From Halorubrum lacusprofundi ATCC 49239 (GTDB lineage Archaea > Halobacteriota > Halobacteria > Halobacteriales > Haloferacaceae): a DNA stretch of 64,000 nt. Position 1 is the stretch's first letter. The number at the start of each line of letters is the position of its first letter. The position numbers were made by a program, and so were the translations under genes. Below the pieces are notes generated by a model, which had not been told where the DNA came from, did not search any database, and worked only from the letters and a program-made list of their open reading frames with translations. Positions 1-8,276 of the stretch are shown one piece after another. The stretch is from the NCBI RefSeq assembly GCF_000022205.1, contig NC_012029.1, positions 1,674,001 to 1,738,000 of the forward strand. The letters are read 5' to 3'.

Positions 1-1160
1 ACGAACTGGAACAGGAGCGTGAACGTGACGAGCGCCCCGACCGTCGAGAGGAGCGGGACGACGTTCTGCATCAGCACGACGCGTGCGCTCGTGCCCGGGT
101 TGAACAGATCCGACGCCGAGGGGATGTCCGACGGGTCGCCCTCGCCGATCGGTCCCGTCTCGTCGGCCTTCAGCGCGCCGACGGAGACTTTCGGCTCCTT
201 CTCGCCGCTAATTCCCTGTTTGACCGTCACTGTTCGTGTCGCGCGCCCCCAGCCGAGGCCGACGATCGACATCGTCGCGATGATGACGAACGACGCCGGA
301 ATCCCCACCGCCGAGAGGCTGATGACGATTCCGGAGGAGACGCAGGCGACGACGATCGCCGCGGTCAGCGGGAGGTCGGTGATGTCGTTGCCGAGCGTGT
401 CGAGCGTCCGGCGCGCGATCGTGAAGGCTCCGACAGCGACGGCGGCACTCCCGAGGAGGATCATCGGTGTCATCTCGACGTTGTCGAGCGCGACGAGCGG
501 TGCGATCGCGTTCGCGATGTTCGATGTCCCCGAGGAGAAGGCCATCAGACAGCCGATCGCGATGACGACGAACCCGCCGACGAACTCGCGGCGCGTCGTG
601 TTCGGTCCCGGGACCGGTTTGGGGATAATCCCAGACCGGTCGAACACGAACAGCGAGCCTTCGGTGCTTTCGATCGCCACCCAGCTGTCGATCGCGGGGT
701 AGAAGTATCGGCCGACGACGCCGGAGACCCAGAACCCGATGATCGGCGCGACGATCCACCAGATAGCGATTTCGCCCATCACGGCCCGGTCAAGGGTACC
801 CGTCGCCAGTCCAAGTCCGGCGATGGCGCCGACCGCCGTCATCGACGTCGATGCGGGCACGCCGGCGAAGTTGCCGACGAAGAGCGCGCCTCCGATAAAG
901 AAGAGGACGACGATGCTCGTCTCCAGCGTGAACACGTTTCCGCCGGTGACGAGGTCCTCGCCGAGCGTCGTCACGACGCGCTGGCCCAACGTCCCCGCGC
1001 CGATGAAGAAGAACACCGACATCAGTGCAGCGGCCCCGGACTTGGAGAGCACATCTGCACCGACCGCCGGCCCGAACGCCGGCCCCGTCGTCGCACCACC
1101 GATGTTGTACCCGACAAACGCTGCGACCACGAACCCGACGAGAAGTAAGGCCTCAACCAT
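1..1160 (-). CDS. PiT-family inorganic phosphate transporter, 3' end outside window
   Basis: Membrane symporter of the PiT family, taking up inorganic phosphate (or metal-phosphate) with a cation. The ATG is the complement of 1158-1160. The frame is open to the window edge, so the C-terminus is missing (386 residues visible). The two family signatures are present: GYNIGGATTGPAFG at residues 17-30 and GTSNIANAIAP near residue 210, each in a hydrophobic repeat half. A polar cytoplasmic loop near residues 145-180 separates the halves. A TATA-like GTTATAAC lies just upstream on the minus strand. In many archaea PiT is paired with a DUF47/PhoU-like gene; here the DUF47 gene sits 43 kb away at 44105-44821. 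The family call is firm; the exact substrate is inferred. Confidence 0.9.
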   Translation of the reverse strand, partial: MVEALLLVGFVVAAFVGYNIGGATTGPAFGPAVGADVLSKSGAAALMSVFFFIGAGTLGQRVVTTLGEDLVTGGNVFTLETSIVVLFFIGGALFVGNFAGVPASTSMTAVGAIAGLGLATGTLDRAVMGEIAIWWIVAPIIGFWVSGVVGRYFYPAIDSWVAIESTEGSLFVFDRSGIIPKPVPGPNTTRREFVGGFVVIAIGCLMAFSSGTSNIANAIAPLVALDNVEMTPMILLGSAAVAVGAFTIARRTLDTLGNDITDLPLTAAIVVACVSSGIVISLSAVGIPASFVIIATMSIVGLGWGRATRTVTVKQGISGEKEPKVSVGALKADETGPIGEGDPSDIPSASDLFNPGTSARVVLMQNVVPLLSTVGALVTFTLLFQF

Positions 1161-1337
1161 ATATCTGTTATAACAATACACGGCGGGTTAAGCGAACAGG
1201 TTTCCGCGCCCCGATAGGCGCACGGACGATCCGATCGATCGGCGGAGCCGGAAGAGCCGTTTAAAAGCTCGACACGGATCGCGTCGCCAGCGAGTCGGAT
1301 CCGGGAGTATTTGTCTCGCGGTGGCCTCCGATCGGTC

Positions 1338-2816
1338 ATGCGAACGCTCGTCTTCGACGGTCGGACCGGTGCCGCCGGCGACATGATTTGCGCCGCGCTG
1401 ATTGCGGCCGGCGCCGACCCCGACGCCCTTGCGCCTGTGACCGATCGGCTCCCGGTCCGGTACGAGATCGGCGAGACGACCAAAAACGGGATCCGGGCGA
1501 CGACCGTCGACGTGCTTCTCGACGGCGACGACGACGATCACGATCACACTCACGGTGACGGTCACAGCCACGGCCACAGCCACAACCACGGCGACGGTGA
1601 CGGCCACGACCATGCTCATGAGCACGGTCATTCCCATGAGCATGATCACTCTCACGATCACTCTCACGATCACTCTCACGATCACACCCACGATCACACC
1701 CACGATCACGCCGAGTCCGAACACGCCGAGGGTGCCGGCGTCCACCGCACCTACCCCGAAGTCGTCGCGCTCGTCGAGTCGATGGATCTCCTCGAATCCG
1801 TCGAGTCGCTCGCGCTCGACGCTTTCGAGCGGCTCGGTCGCGCGGAGGCGTCGGTCCACGGCACCGAACTCGACGAGACCCACTTCCACGAGGTCGGCGC
1901 GGACGATGCCATCGCCGACGTGGTCGGCGCGGCGCTCCTCTTAGACGATCTCGACCCCGAGCGGGTCGTAACGACCCCAGTCGCGACGGGCGGCGGCGAG
2001 GTCGAGATGAGCCACGGCGTCTACCCGGTCCCCGCGCCGGCGACAACCGAGGTCGCGGCTGGCGCCGATTTCTCGGTAGTCGGCGGGCCGATCGACCGCG
2101 AACTCCTCACGCCCACGGGCGCCGCGATCCTCGCCGCGGTCGCCGAGGGCGCCGACGCGATCCCCGACCTCGACGTCGACGCCACTGGCTACGGGGCGGG
2201 CGACGCGACCTTCGAGAACCACCCGAACGTGCTCCGGGTGCTGGTCGGCGAGGGACGCGATCTGGAGGTAGGCGGGCGCGATCACGGCGACGCTCCCCAC
2301 CACACAGACGACCACCAAACCGACGACCACCACACCCACGGCCTCGTCCACGACGACATCGCCGTCCTCGAAACAAACCTCGACGACGCCGATCCCGAGG
2401 TACTCGGCGGGCTCCAAGAGACACTCTCGCGCGCCGGCGCCCGCGACGTGACGATCGTTCCGACGACGATGAAGAAATCGCGGCCGGGCCACCTCGTGAA
2501 AGTGATCTGCAAGCCCGAAGACGCCGAGGCGATCGCGGAGCGGCTCGCCCGCGAGACGGGGACTCTCGGCGTCCGCCACTCCGGCGCGAGCCACCGGTGG
2601 ATCGCCGAGCGCGACTTCGAGACGGTAACGCTCTCGATCGACGGCGGCGACCACGAGGTGACGGTGAAGGTCGCTTCGACCGCCGACGGTGACGTCTACG
2701 ACGTGAGCGCCGAATACGACGACGCTGCCGAGGTCGCCGAGACGACTGGGCTCCCGATCCGGGACGTGCTCCGTCAGGCGGAGCGAGAGGTTCGCGATCG
2801 GCTCGACGAGGAGTAG
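1338..2816 (+). CDS. larC: LarC-type nickel insertion protein (nickel-pincer cofactor synthesis) with His-rich insert
   Basis: 492-residue member of the LarC/TIGR00299 family. LarC uses CTP to insert nickel into the pyridinium pincer cofactor used by lactate racemase and related enzymes. The ATG at 1338 is chosen because the conserved N-terminus MRTLVFDGRTGAAGDM begins there; an in-frame ATG 27 nt upstream would add nine unrelated residues. Residues about 64-124 are a run of Asp/His/Gly/Ser rich in HDH and HSH units, and a second His cluster lies near residues 317-341. Such clusters fit metal storage or delivery. The conserved C-terminal half (ETNLDDADPEVLGG, TTMKKSRPGHLVKV) follows the second cluster. 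larB and larE are not in the window. A possible client enzyme is encoded at 30250. Confidence 0.88.
   Translation: MRTLVFDGRTGAAGDMICAALIAAGADPDALAPVTDRLPVRYEIGETTKNGIRATTVDVLLDGDDDDHDHTHGDGHSHGHSHNHGDGDGHDHAHEHGHSHEHDHSHDHSHDHSHDHTHDHTHDHAESEHAEGAGVHRTYPEVVALVESMDLLESVESLALDAFERLGRAEASVHGTELDETHFHEVGADDAIADVVGAALLLDDLDPERVVTTPVATGGGEVEMSHGVYPVPAPATTEVAAGADFSVVGGPIDRELLTPTGAAILAAVAEGADAIPDLDVDATGYGAGDATFENHPNVLRVLVGEGRDLEVGGRDHGDAPHHTDDHQTDDHHTHGLVHDDIAVLETNLDDADPEVLGGLQETLSRAGARDVTIVPTTMKKSRPGHLVKVICKPEDAEAIAERLARETGTLGVRHSGASHRWIAERDFETVTLSIDGGDHEVTVKVASTADGDVYDVSAEYDDAAEVAETTGLPIRDVLRQAEREVRDRLDEE
1530..1713 (+). repeat. Histidine-codon tandem repeats inside larC
   Basis: Short degenerate direct repeats, with perfect 12-bp units of the type TCTCACGATCAC near 1650-1685. 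They encode alternating His and Asp/Ser. The repeat is in frame and appears to have grown by slippage in 6- and 12-bp steps. Confidence 0.75.
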
Positions 2817-2838
2817 ACGCTGATCGGGACGACCCCGG

Positions 2839-3150
2839 TCACCCCGGCGGTTCGACTCGCTCGACGCACTCCGGCTCGACGCCGAATCCATCGGCCAGCC
2901 GGTCGGCAACGCAATCGGCGACGCGCTCGGCGGGTCGGTCCGCGTCCGGGACTGAGAGGGTCGCGACCGCCTCGACGATCGTGTCGTTGAGCCCGGGCTG
3001 GAGGCCGGCGATCGACAGGTCCTCGACGTCGACGCCGTCGACTCGCTCCAGTTGCGTGCGGACCCCGGCGACGAGGTCACCGGCGGCGGCCTGCGAGACG
3101 CGCACCGTTACGGTCGCTTCCACGGTCTGCGTGTGGATGGCTGCTGCCAT
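2839..3150 (-). CDS. Conserved haloarchaeal protein of unknown function (103 aa)
   Basis: Acidic 103-residue protein, convergent with larC (22 bp between the stops). It has no signal peptide or membrane segment. The sequence alternates beta-like stretches (TVEATVTVRVSQAAAG, DVEDLSIAGL) with amphipathic helices rich in Ala, Asp and Val, like a small ferredoxin-like alpha/beta fold. It has no Cys pairs or nucleotide-binding motif beyond one isolated Cys near each of residues 83 and 95. Codon use is strongly G/C-ending like its neighbours, which supports real coding. I do not recognise a named family, and function is unknown. Confidence 0.6.
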   Translation of the reverse strand: MAAAIHTQTVEATVTVRVSQAAAGDLVAGVRTQLERVDGVDVEDLSIAGLQPGLNDTIVEAVATLSVPDADRPAERVADCVADRLADGFGVEPECVERVEPPG

Positions 3151-3333
3151 AGCCCCTCGCCGCGAGTCGAACGCGGCGCGGACCGGTCCGCGGCCTCGAA
3201 CGCGAGTCCGCCGTTGGCGGACCCGACGCTCGCGAGGGGCACGGTCACGCCCGGCGGTTGGCGGGCGACACAGCGACGGCTGGAGAAGTCGGGATGCGGT
3301 CCGTCCCGCGGGGAACTCCCCAGCCGACGCGCG

Positions 3334-3447
3334 TCACGCGGTCGGGCGGACGGACCGTGTCTCCGGAGTCCCGTAGCCGTTCCAGCCGAGGAGCGCGCCG
3401 CTGACGAGAGCGGCGGACGCCGAGTCGACGGAACGGAAGCGGGTCAT
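3334..3447 (-). CDS. Possible 37-residue small protein
   Basis: Short ORF, ATG at the complement of 3445-3447 and TGA at 3334. It encodes a peptide with a hydrophobic centre (ASAALVSGALLGWNGYG). Third codon positions are nearly all G or C, as in local genes. An AT-rich TATA-like stretch (TTTAATAAC on the minus strand near 3500) lies upstream. The ORF lies in a 526-bp gap between 3151 and 3676 that otherwise shows only the aspS upstream region. Too short for recognition by eye; alternative ORFs on both strands overlap it. Confidence 0.3.
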   Translation of the reverse strand: MTRFRSVDSASAALVSGALLGWNGYGTPETRSVRPTA

Positions 3448-3676
3448 GCGTGGACTCCGGCGGCGCGAAAACGCCGTTACCGTTCAATCTGTTGGGTAGT
3501 TATTAAATCTATGGCGACCATGTGAAACGATACCGAACATCTTACAGATGGGAGGCAACCGATCGAGCCGCGACCGCGAATCCCGCGTAGATGACCCATA
3601 TCGCCCGGTTCCGGCGAGGGCGAGACGACAGGCCTATGACGAACGCCCGACCAGTTGCGCGTAAGCAGCCACCGTT

Positions 3677-4981
3677 ATGATCGAGCGAATCCACACGTCG
3701 GACGTCGAACCGGACGCGGACGAGGTCGCCATCGCCGGCCACGTCCACGAGATCCGCGATCTGGGAGGCCTCGTCTTCCTCATCGTGCGCGACCGCGAGG
3801 GACTCATCCAGATCGTCTTCAAAGAGGAGCGCGAGCCGGAGCTGTTCGAGGCCGTTCAGGACGCCGGCGCCGAGGACGTCGTCCGCGTCGTCGGGAAGCC
3901 GCTGGAGAGCGACCAGGCGCCCGGCGGCGTCGAAATCGCGCCCACCGAATACGAAGTCATCGACGAGGCCGACTCCCCGCTCCCGCTCGAGATCTCGAAG
4001 GACATCGAGGTCGACCTCTCGACCCGGCTCGACAACCGTGCGCTCGACCTCCGGAAGCCGGAGACGCTCGCGGTGTTCACGCTTCGCTCGAAGCTGATGA
4101 CGGCGATGGAGGAGTGGTTCGACGACGAGGGGTTCGTCGACATCAAGACCCCGCTCATCTCGAAGGGCGGCGCCGAGGGCGGCGCCGAGCTGTTCCCGAT
4201 CCTCTACTACAATCAGGACGCGTTCCTGTCGCAGAGCCCCCAGCTGTACAAGCAGATGCTGATGGCGTCGGGCTACGAGGCCGTCTACGAGACGGGTACC
4301 GCGTTCCGCGCGGAGGACTTCGCGACCTCCCGACACGTCTCCGAGATCGCGATGTTCGACGTGGAGCTCGCGTACATCGACGACCACCACGACGTGATGG
4401 ACGTACAAGAGAAGTCGCTGCGCCACGCGCTCCGCGCGGTCGCCGAGAACGCCGAGCGCGAGCTCGACCTGCTCGACGTCGACCTCGACGTGCCCGAGGA
4501 CGACTTCCCCCGGATCACCTTCGACGAGGCGCTCGACCTCCTCGAAACCGAGTTCGGGCACTTCCCGGACGACCCGACCGACCTCGACACGAAAGGCGAG
4601 AAGCTGCTCGGCCAGCACTTCGAAGAGCAGGGCCACCCCGCGTTCTTCGTCGTCGGCTACCCCGACGAGAAGTTCTACTACATGCAGGACGTCGAGGGCG
4701 ACGACATCGCCTCGCGGAAGTTCGACCTCATCTATAAGGGTCAGGAGCTCTCCTCGGGCGGACAGCGCGAGCACGACGCCGACCGCATGGTCGAGGTCAT
4801 GGAGGAGGAGGGCGTCGAGACCGCCAACTTCGAGTTCTACATCGAGGCGCTCAGCTTCGGCACCCCGCCCCACGGCGGCTACGGACTCGGGATCGACCGA
4901 CTCGTCCAGAAGGTCGCCGACCTCGACAACATCAAGGAAGCGATCATGTTCCCGCGCGACCCGAACCGGCTGGAGCCCTAA
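3677..4981 (+). CDS. aspS: Aspartate--tRNA ligase
   Basis: 434-residue archaeal-type class II aspartyl-tRNA synthetase, attaching aspartate to tRNA-Asp in the cytoplasm. The N-terminal OB-fold anticodon domain occupies about residues 1-105 ([21 protein letters not shown]). The catalytic core follows: motif 1 near residues 130-150, motif 2 with [15 protein letters not shown] around 215, and motif 3 with [11 protein letters not shown] near 395-405. Length fits the archaeal form, which lacks the bacterial insertion domain. Whether it discriminates tRNA-Asp from tRNA-Asn cannot be read from the sequence. It stands alone, with a 271-bp gap downstream. Confidence 0.95.
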   Translation: MIERIHTSDVEPDADEVAIAGHVHEIRDLGGLVFLIVRDREGLIQIVFKEEREPELFEAVQDAGAEDVVRVVGKPLESDQAPGGVEIAPTEYEVIDEADSPLPLEISKDIEVDLSTRLDNRALDLRKPETLAVFTLRSKLMTAMEEWFDDEGFVDIKTPLISKGGAEGGAELFPILYYNQDAFLSQSPQLYKQMLMASGYEAVYETGTAFRAEDFATSRHVSEIAMFDVELAYIDDHHDVMDVQEKSLRHALRAVAENAERELDLLDVDLDVPEDDFPRITFDEALDLLETEFGHFPDDPTDLDTKGEKLLGQHFEEQGHPAFFVVGYPDEKFYYMQDVEGDDIASRKFDLIYKGQELSSGGQREHDADRMVEVMEEEGVETANFEFYIEALSFGTPPHGGYGLGIDRLVQKVADLDNIKEAIMFPRDPNRLEP

Positions 4982-5003
4982 CCGGACCAACAGCAGGCGA
5001 GCC

Positions 5004-5040
5004 GGTTCACCTCGCGAATCGGGTTCACCTCGTGAATCGG
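5004..5040 (+). repeat. Two-copy 18-bp direct repeat
   Basis: The unit GGTTCACCTCGCGAATCG occurs at 5004 and again at 5022, with one C/T difference, just after the aspS stop. It may be a local slippage product. The rest of the 271-bp gap (4982-5252) holds TTTATAAG near 5115 and the promoter for the gene at 5253. Confidence 0.6.
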
Positions 5041-5217
5041 TCCGCCGCGTGCGCAGAATCTCTTTCCTGATGTGGTCTGCGGCCGACGACGCAGTCGCAG
5101 CCGTCCGATCTGTTCTTTTATAAGTAATTCTTGACATCGACGGAACGGCGCCGTCGAGCCGTCTACCGGCATTTAAACCGAGTAAAATCGGGTGCAACTC
5201 GGCTGAACGGCTTGGGG

Positions 5218-5226
5218 TATTAAAGG
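5218..5226 (+). promoter_or_regulatory. TATA box of the gene at 5253
   Basis: TATTAAAGG is centred about 30 bp before the ATG at 5253, the spacing expected for a leaderless haloarchaeal transcript. Confidence 0.45.
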
Positions 5227-5252
5227 TTACAGCGGTCCGAGAGGGAACCGTC

Positions 5253-5567
5253 ATGAACGCGATCCGAACGACACTGATCGTGGCGCTGGCCACGGTGGTA
5301 CTGATCGGGACCGGCGCGGCCGCCGGTGCCGTCGCGGCGGCCCCCGGACCGGACGACGCTCCGGGAGACGCGGGACCGCCGAGCGACCTGCCGGATCAGG
5401 TTCCGGACTTCGTCGGCGATATTCTGAATAACGTGAACGACTTCCTCTCCGGCGGCGTCGACGACCTCGGCGAGACCGTGAGCGACATCGCCGGCGACGG
5501 CGCCGGTGCGGGCGACGAGGCCAGTGAGAACGACGGCTCCGGTGTGAGCGATGGGGAGGAAGCGTAA
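5253..5567 (+). CDS. Small secreted acidic protein
   Basis: 104 residues. The N-terminus (two basic-polar residues then LIVALATVVLIGTGAAAGAVAAAPG) reads as a Sec signal peptide with likely cleavage near residues 29-30. The mature part is short, Pro/Gly/Asp-rich, with an amphipathic centre (PDFVGDILNNVNDFLSGGV) and a very acidic tail. It lacks Cys and a lipobox. Its stop is 2 bp before the GTG of the next lipoprotein gene, so the two probably form an operon and act at the cell surface. No family recognised. Confidence 0.65.
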   Translation: MNAIRTTLIVALATVVLIGTGAAAGAVAAAPGPDDAPGDAGPPSDLPDQVPDFVGDILNNVNDFLSGGVDDLGETVSDIAGDGAGAGDEASENDGSGVSDGEEA

Positions 5568-5568
5568 C

Positions 5569-6303
5569 GTGACGGACCGCACGCCCGACTTCGACGCGCT
5601 TGACCGGCGAACCTACCTGCAAGCGACCGGCGCCGCCGCGCTTGGTGCGGCCGGGCTCGCCGGCTGCGTCGGCCGCGCGACCGGAACGCTCGCGACACAA
5701 GTCACCGACCAGCCCGCCGACATTGCCGACTTCGCGTCCCTCGTAGTTACGATCGAGGGGATCTGGCTCGGCCCCGAAGGCGCCGAGAGCGGTGCGGACG
5801 GGAACGTGACCGACGACGGGAACGCGACCGACGGTGACGACGCCGACGGCAACGAGACCGACGGCGGGAACCAGACCGACGGCAACGAGACAGACGGCGA
5901 CGAGGACGACAGTACCGAACCCGCCGGCCGTGAGTACTACGAGTTCGACGAGCCACAGGAGGCCGACCTCGTCCAGCTACAGAACGGGGAGACGCAGCTG
6001 ATCGACGAGCGCGAGCTTTCGGTCGGTACGTACCGGTTCCTCCAGTTGAACGTCTCGAACGTCGACGGCACGCTCGCCGAGGGCGGCGAGGCTGAGGTCG
6101 ACCGCCCGGGGAACGCGCCGCTGACGTTCAACGCGGAGTTCGACGTTCGCGAGAACACTCGAACGGTGTTCACCGCCGACTTCGCTCCGGTCCGTCGCGG
6201 GAACGGACGGTACCTCCTGCGACCGGTTCCGAGCGGGATCGAGGTCGACTACGAAGAGACGGACGGCGACGGAAGCGACGATAGCGGCAACGAGACGGAG
6301 TAG
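5569..6303 (+). CDS. DUF4382-domain Tat lipoprotein
   Basis: 244 residues from a GTG at 5569; an in-frame ATG at 5551 would overlap the upstream gene and is less likely. The N-terminus carries a twin-arginine motif (DRRTYLQ) and a lipobox LAGC with Cys33, so the protein is probably exported by Tat and lipid-anchored. Residues about 75-120 are an Asn/Asp/Gly/Thr-rich linker with repeated DGN-type units and possible N-glycosylation sites (NVT, NAT, NET). The flanking parts (SLVVTIEGIWLGPEG; VDLVQLQNG-like and SVGTYRFLQLNVSN) match the DUF4382 beta-sandwich pattern. Function unknown. The linker appears inserted within the domain rather than before it. Confidence 0.8.
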   Translation: MTDRTPDFDALDRRTYLQATGAAALGAAGLAGCVGRATGTLATQVTDQPADIADFASLVVTIEGIWLGPEGAESGADGNVTDDGNATDGDDADGNETDGGNQTDGNETDGDEDDSTEPAGREYYEFDEPQEADLVQLQNGETQLIDERELSVGTYRFLQLNVSNVDGTLAEGGEAEVDRPGNAPLTFNAEFDVRENTRTVFTADFAPVRRGNGRYLLRPVPSGIEVDYEETDGDGSDDSGNETE

Positions 6304-6338
6304 CCGGCGACGCGTCGCGTTCCCCTCGGTCCCCCGTT

Positions 6339-6395
6339 GAAGCCGCGGTCCGGCTGTGGTCAACTGCGGTCCGACTGCAGTTCGACCGCGGCTTC
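6339..6395. repeat. 12-bp inverted repeat (possible terminator or regulatory hairpin)
   Basis: GAAGCCGCGGTC at 6339-6350 is the exact reverse complement of GACCGCGGCTTC at 6384-6395. The 33-bp loop itself contains two CTGCGGTC/CGACTGCAG-like near repeats. It lies between convergent genes ending at 6303 and 6573 and has no U-rich tail on either strand. Confidence 0.6.
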
Positions 6396-6572
6396 GGGGT
6401 TAGGGCTGGGAGCAGTCCCGGGATTCGGGGACCAGGGGAATGCACGCTCGCATCGGTCTCCTGTCGGAGGCACACGACCCGTTCGATCGTCCCGCCGCGG
6501 TTCAACTCGGCGGGACGCTCGGGTTTCGTTCGGCGCAACGGCGTGAAACGGCGCCTGCCGCGCCGAAGCCGA

Positions 6573-7250
6573 TCACGCGGTCGGCGACGCGCGATCTCTT
6601 ATAAATGTCCGATACAACGGTCCGGCGAGCAGCAGCGTTCCGAGACCGGCCATCGCGACCAGCACGGTCGGATCGATCGAGGCAGTGCCGCCGTTCGCGA
6701 GTCGGTCGACGGAGACACCGATCGCGACGCCGACGATCGCCCACGGGAGTTCCCCGAGCGCCGTACCGAAAAGTAGCGACCGGAGCCGGATCCCGGACCC
6801 GCCGGCGGCGAGCGAGACGGCGTCCGAGGGGACCGGCAGCAGACGGGTCGCGGTGACGGCCCGAACGCCGCCGGTGGCGTCGGCCAGCCGCTCGCCCGCG
6901 CCGCAGAGCCGGTCGGCGATCTGCGAGCCATCGCGGGCCCGAACGCGCCCGGCGCGAGCGAGCCAGTACGGTGGAAGCGCGGTCGCGACCATCGCGGCGA
7001 CGCCGATCGGAACCCCGGCCCACCCGTACCCGAAACCGGCGACGACGGCGAGTAGCGTCGTCGGCCACGCGAGGAGCGGCCTGATCGCCGTCAGCGCGAT
7101 CAGCGCGGCGCCGAACCGGACCGGGTCGTCGGCGAGCCACGTCAGCGGCCCGAGAACGGCGTCGGGGGAGACGACCCACGCGACCGCCGAGAGCGCGGCC
7201 AGCGCGACGCCCGCGAGCACGTACCCGGCGACACCGGTTCGGCGATTCAC
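6573..7250 (-). CDS. TVP38/TMEM64 (DedA/VTT) family membrane protein
   Basis: 225 residues from a GTG at 7250; a TTG at 7274 is also possible because a TATA-like CTTAAATAG lies about 26 bp before it. Several hydrophobic segments are visible (residues about 5-25, 40-70, 80-100, 150-170 and 190-215). The family core is visible: an FGYGWAGVPIGVAAMVATALPPYWLARAG-like first half and a second half ATRLLPVPSDAVSLAAGGSGIRLRSLLFGTALGELPW, with the conserved Arg and Pro-Ser-Asp. These proteins are thought to be scramblase-like or ion-coupled membrane proteins; the substrate is not known. Convergent with the DUF4382 gene and 77 bp downstream of nadK on the same strand. Confidence 0.82.
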   Translation of the reverse strand: MNRRTGVAGYVLAGVALAALSAVAWVVSPDAVLGPLTWLADDPVRFGAALIALTAIRPLLAWPTTLLAVVAGFGYGWAGVPIGVAAMVATALPPYWLARAGRVRARDGSQIADRLCGAGERLADATGGVRAVTATRLLPVPSDAVSLAAGGSGIRLRSLLFGTALGELPWAIVGVAIGVSVDRLANGGTASIDPTVLVAMAGLGTLLLAGPLYRTFIRDRASPTA

Positions 7251-7327
7251 GAGCGGTCGTGCTCCCTCGGGCAATAAACGCTTTGTGGAGCGCTCCGGCT
7301 ATTTAAGTACCTTTGTCGCCCAGCGGT

Positions 7328-8155
7328 CTACGACAGTTTCTCGAGCGCCGCGAAGAAATCCGACGGTGGCCCCGCGATCCGCATCGGCGGGGTCGTTCGC
7401 TCGACGGTTACCTCGGTCGGGGCGGGAAGGGTCGTCACGTTTCGCCCGTCGCTGGCGACGACGACTTCGTCGACGCCCTCGACCGCCACGGTCACGGTCG
7501 CGTCGGCGTCGACCACGATCGGGGGCATCCCCTCCTCGGCGACCATCTCGTTGACGACGAGGCCGCTCACCGCGGGGTGGACGAGTGGCCCCCCCTCCGA
7601 GAGGTTGTACGCGGTCGAGCCGGTCGGCGTCGCGACGAGAACCCCGTCGGCGTGTCCGCCGGCGTACCGGCTCCCGTCGACGCGGACCTCGTAGTCGATT
7701 CCGGCGCCCGGGCCGCGTCGGGCGCCCTGGATCACGACCTCGTTGGCGGCGGGAACGGAGGTCCACTCGTCGGTCCGGGCGGCGAGCCGCGGCGCCTCTC
7801 GCACGTTCATCTCGCCGCGGTCGAACGCCTCGACCTCGGAGACGACGGCCTCCTCGGCAGCCTCTGGGGGGACGGCGTTGAGGAAGCCGACCTCTCCGAG
7901 GTTGACCCCGACGATCGGGGTGTCGCCGGCGTTGCGCGCGACGAAGAGGAACGTCCCGTCGCCGCCGACCGCGACTGCGAGGTCGCAGTCCGCGAGGGCG
8001 TCGACCTCGCGACCGGCCGCCGGCTCGCCGAGCGCATCGGCGGTCTCCGCGTCGAGCCAGACGGACGCCCCGGCGCCGGCGACCGCGTCGCGCAGCTCGT
8101 CGGCGACGGCGACCGCGCGCTCGCTTCCCTTCCGCGCCACGATTCCAACCTGCAT
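7328..8155 (-). CDS. nadK: NAD(+) kinase
   Basis: 275 residues. Phosphorylates NAD to NADP in the cytoplasm. The start MQVGIVARKGS (complement of 8153-8155) is chosen because the family begins there; a nine-residue upstream extension is possible. The GGDGTFLF motif of the DGK/NAD kinase fold is near residue 70. The downstream NLGEVGFL motif, the TPTGSTAYNLSEGGPLV substrate loop and the C-terminal Gly-rich strands are intact. A second, unrelated-branch NAD kinase-like gene (COG3199) is at 55270. Confidence 0.93.
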   Translation of the reverse strand: MQVGIVARKGSERAVAVADELRDAVAGAGASVWLDAETADALGEPAAGREVDALADCDLAVAVGGDGTFLFVARNAGDTPIVGVNLGEVGFLNAVPPEAAEEAVVSEVEAFDRGEMNVREAPRLAARTDEWTSVPAANEVVIQGARRGPGAGIDYEVRVDGSRYAGGHADGVLVATPTGSTAYNLSEGGPLVHPAVSGLVVNEMVAEEGMPPIVVDADATVTVAVEGVDEVVVASDGRNVTTLPAPTEVTVERTTPPMRIAGPPSDFFAALEKLS

Positions 8156-8276
8156 GCGCCACCGATTCTCGTCGCCGGACAAAAGGATGCGGACATCGGG
8201 CCGCGGTTCCGGAAAGTTTCAAGCCGTCCCCCCGCCTTGCCAGAACTATGCCGACCCCTCACGGCCGACTGGAACC

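Noticed and set aside
3542-3660. Minus-strand C-terminal frame reading NRAIWVIYAGFAVAARSVASHL
   Set aside because: Looks like a membrane helix but has no start codon near it within the gap; extending it runs into antisense of aspS.
5113-5122. TTTTATAAG after aspS as another repeat copy
   Set aside because: The flanks lack the AAAGCCCCAGCC core and the CGCCACCGCA end; it is probably an ordinary TATA box.
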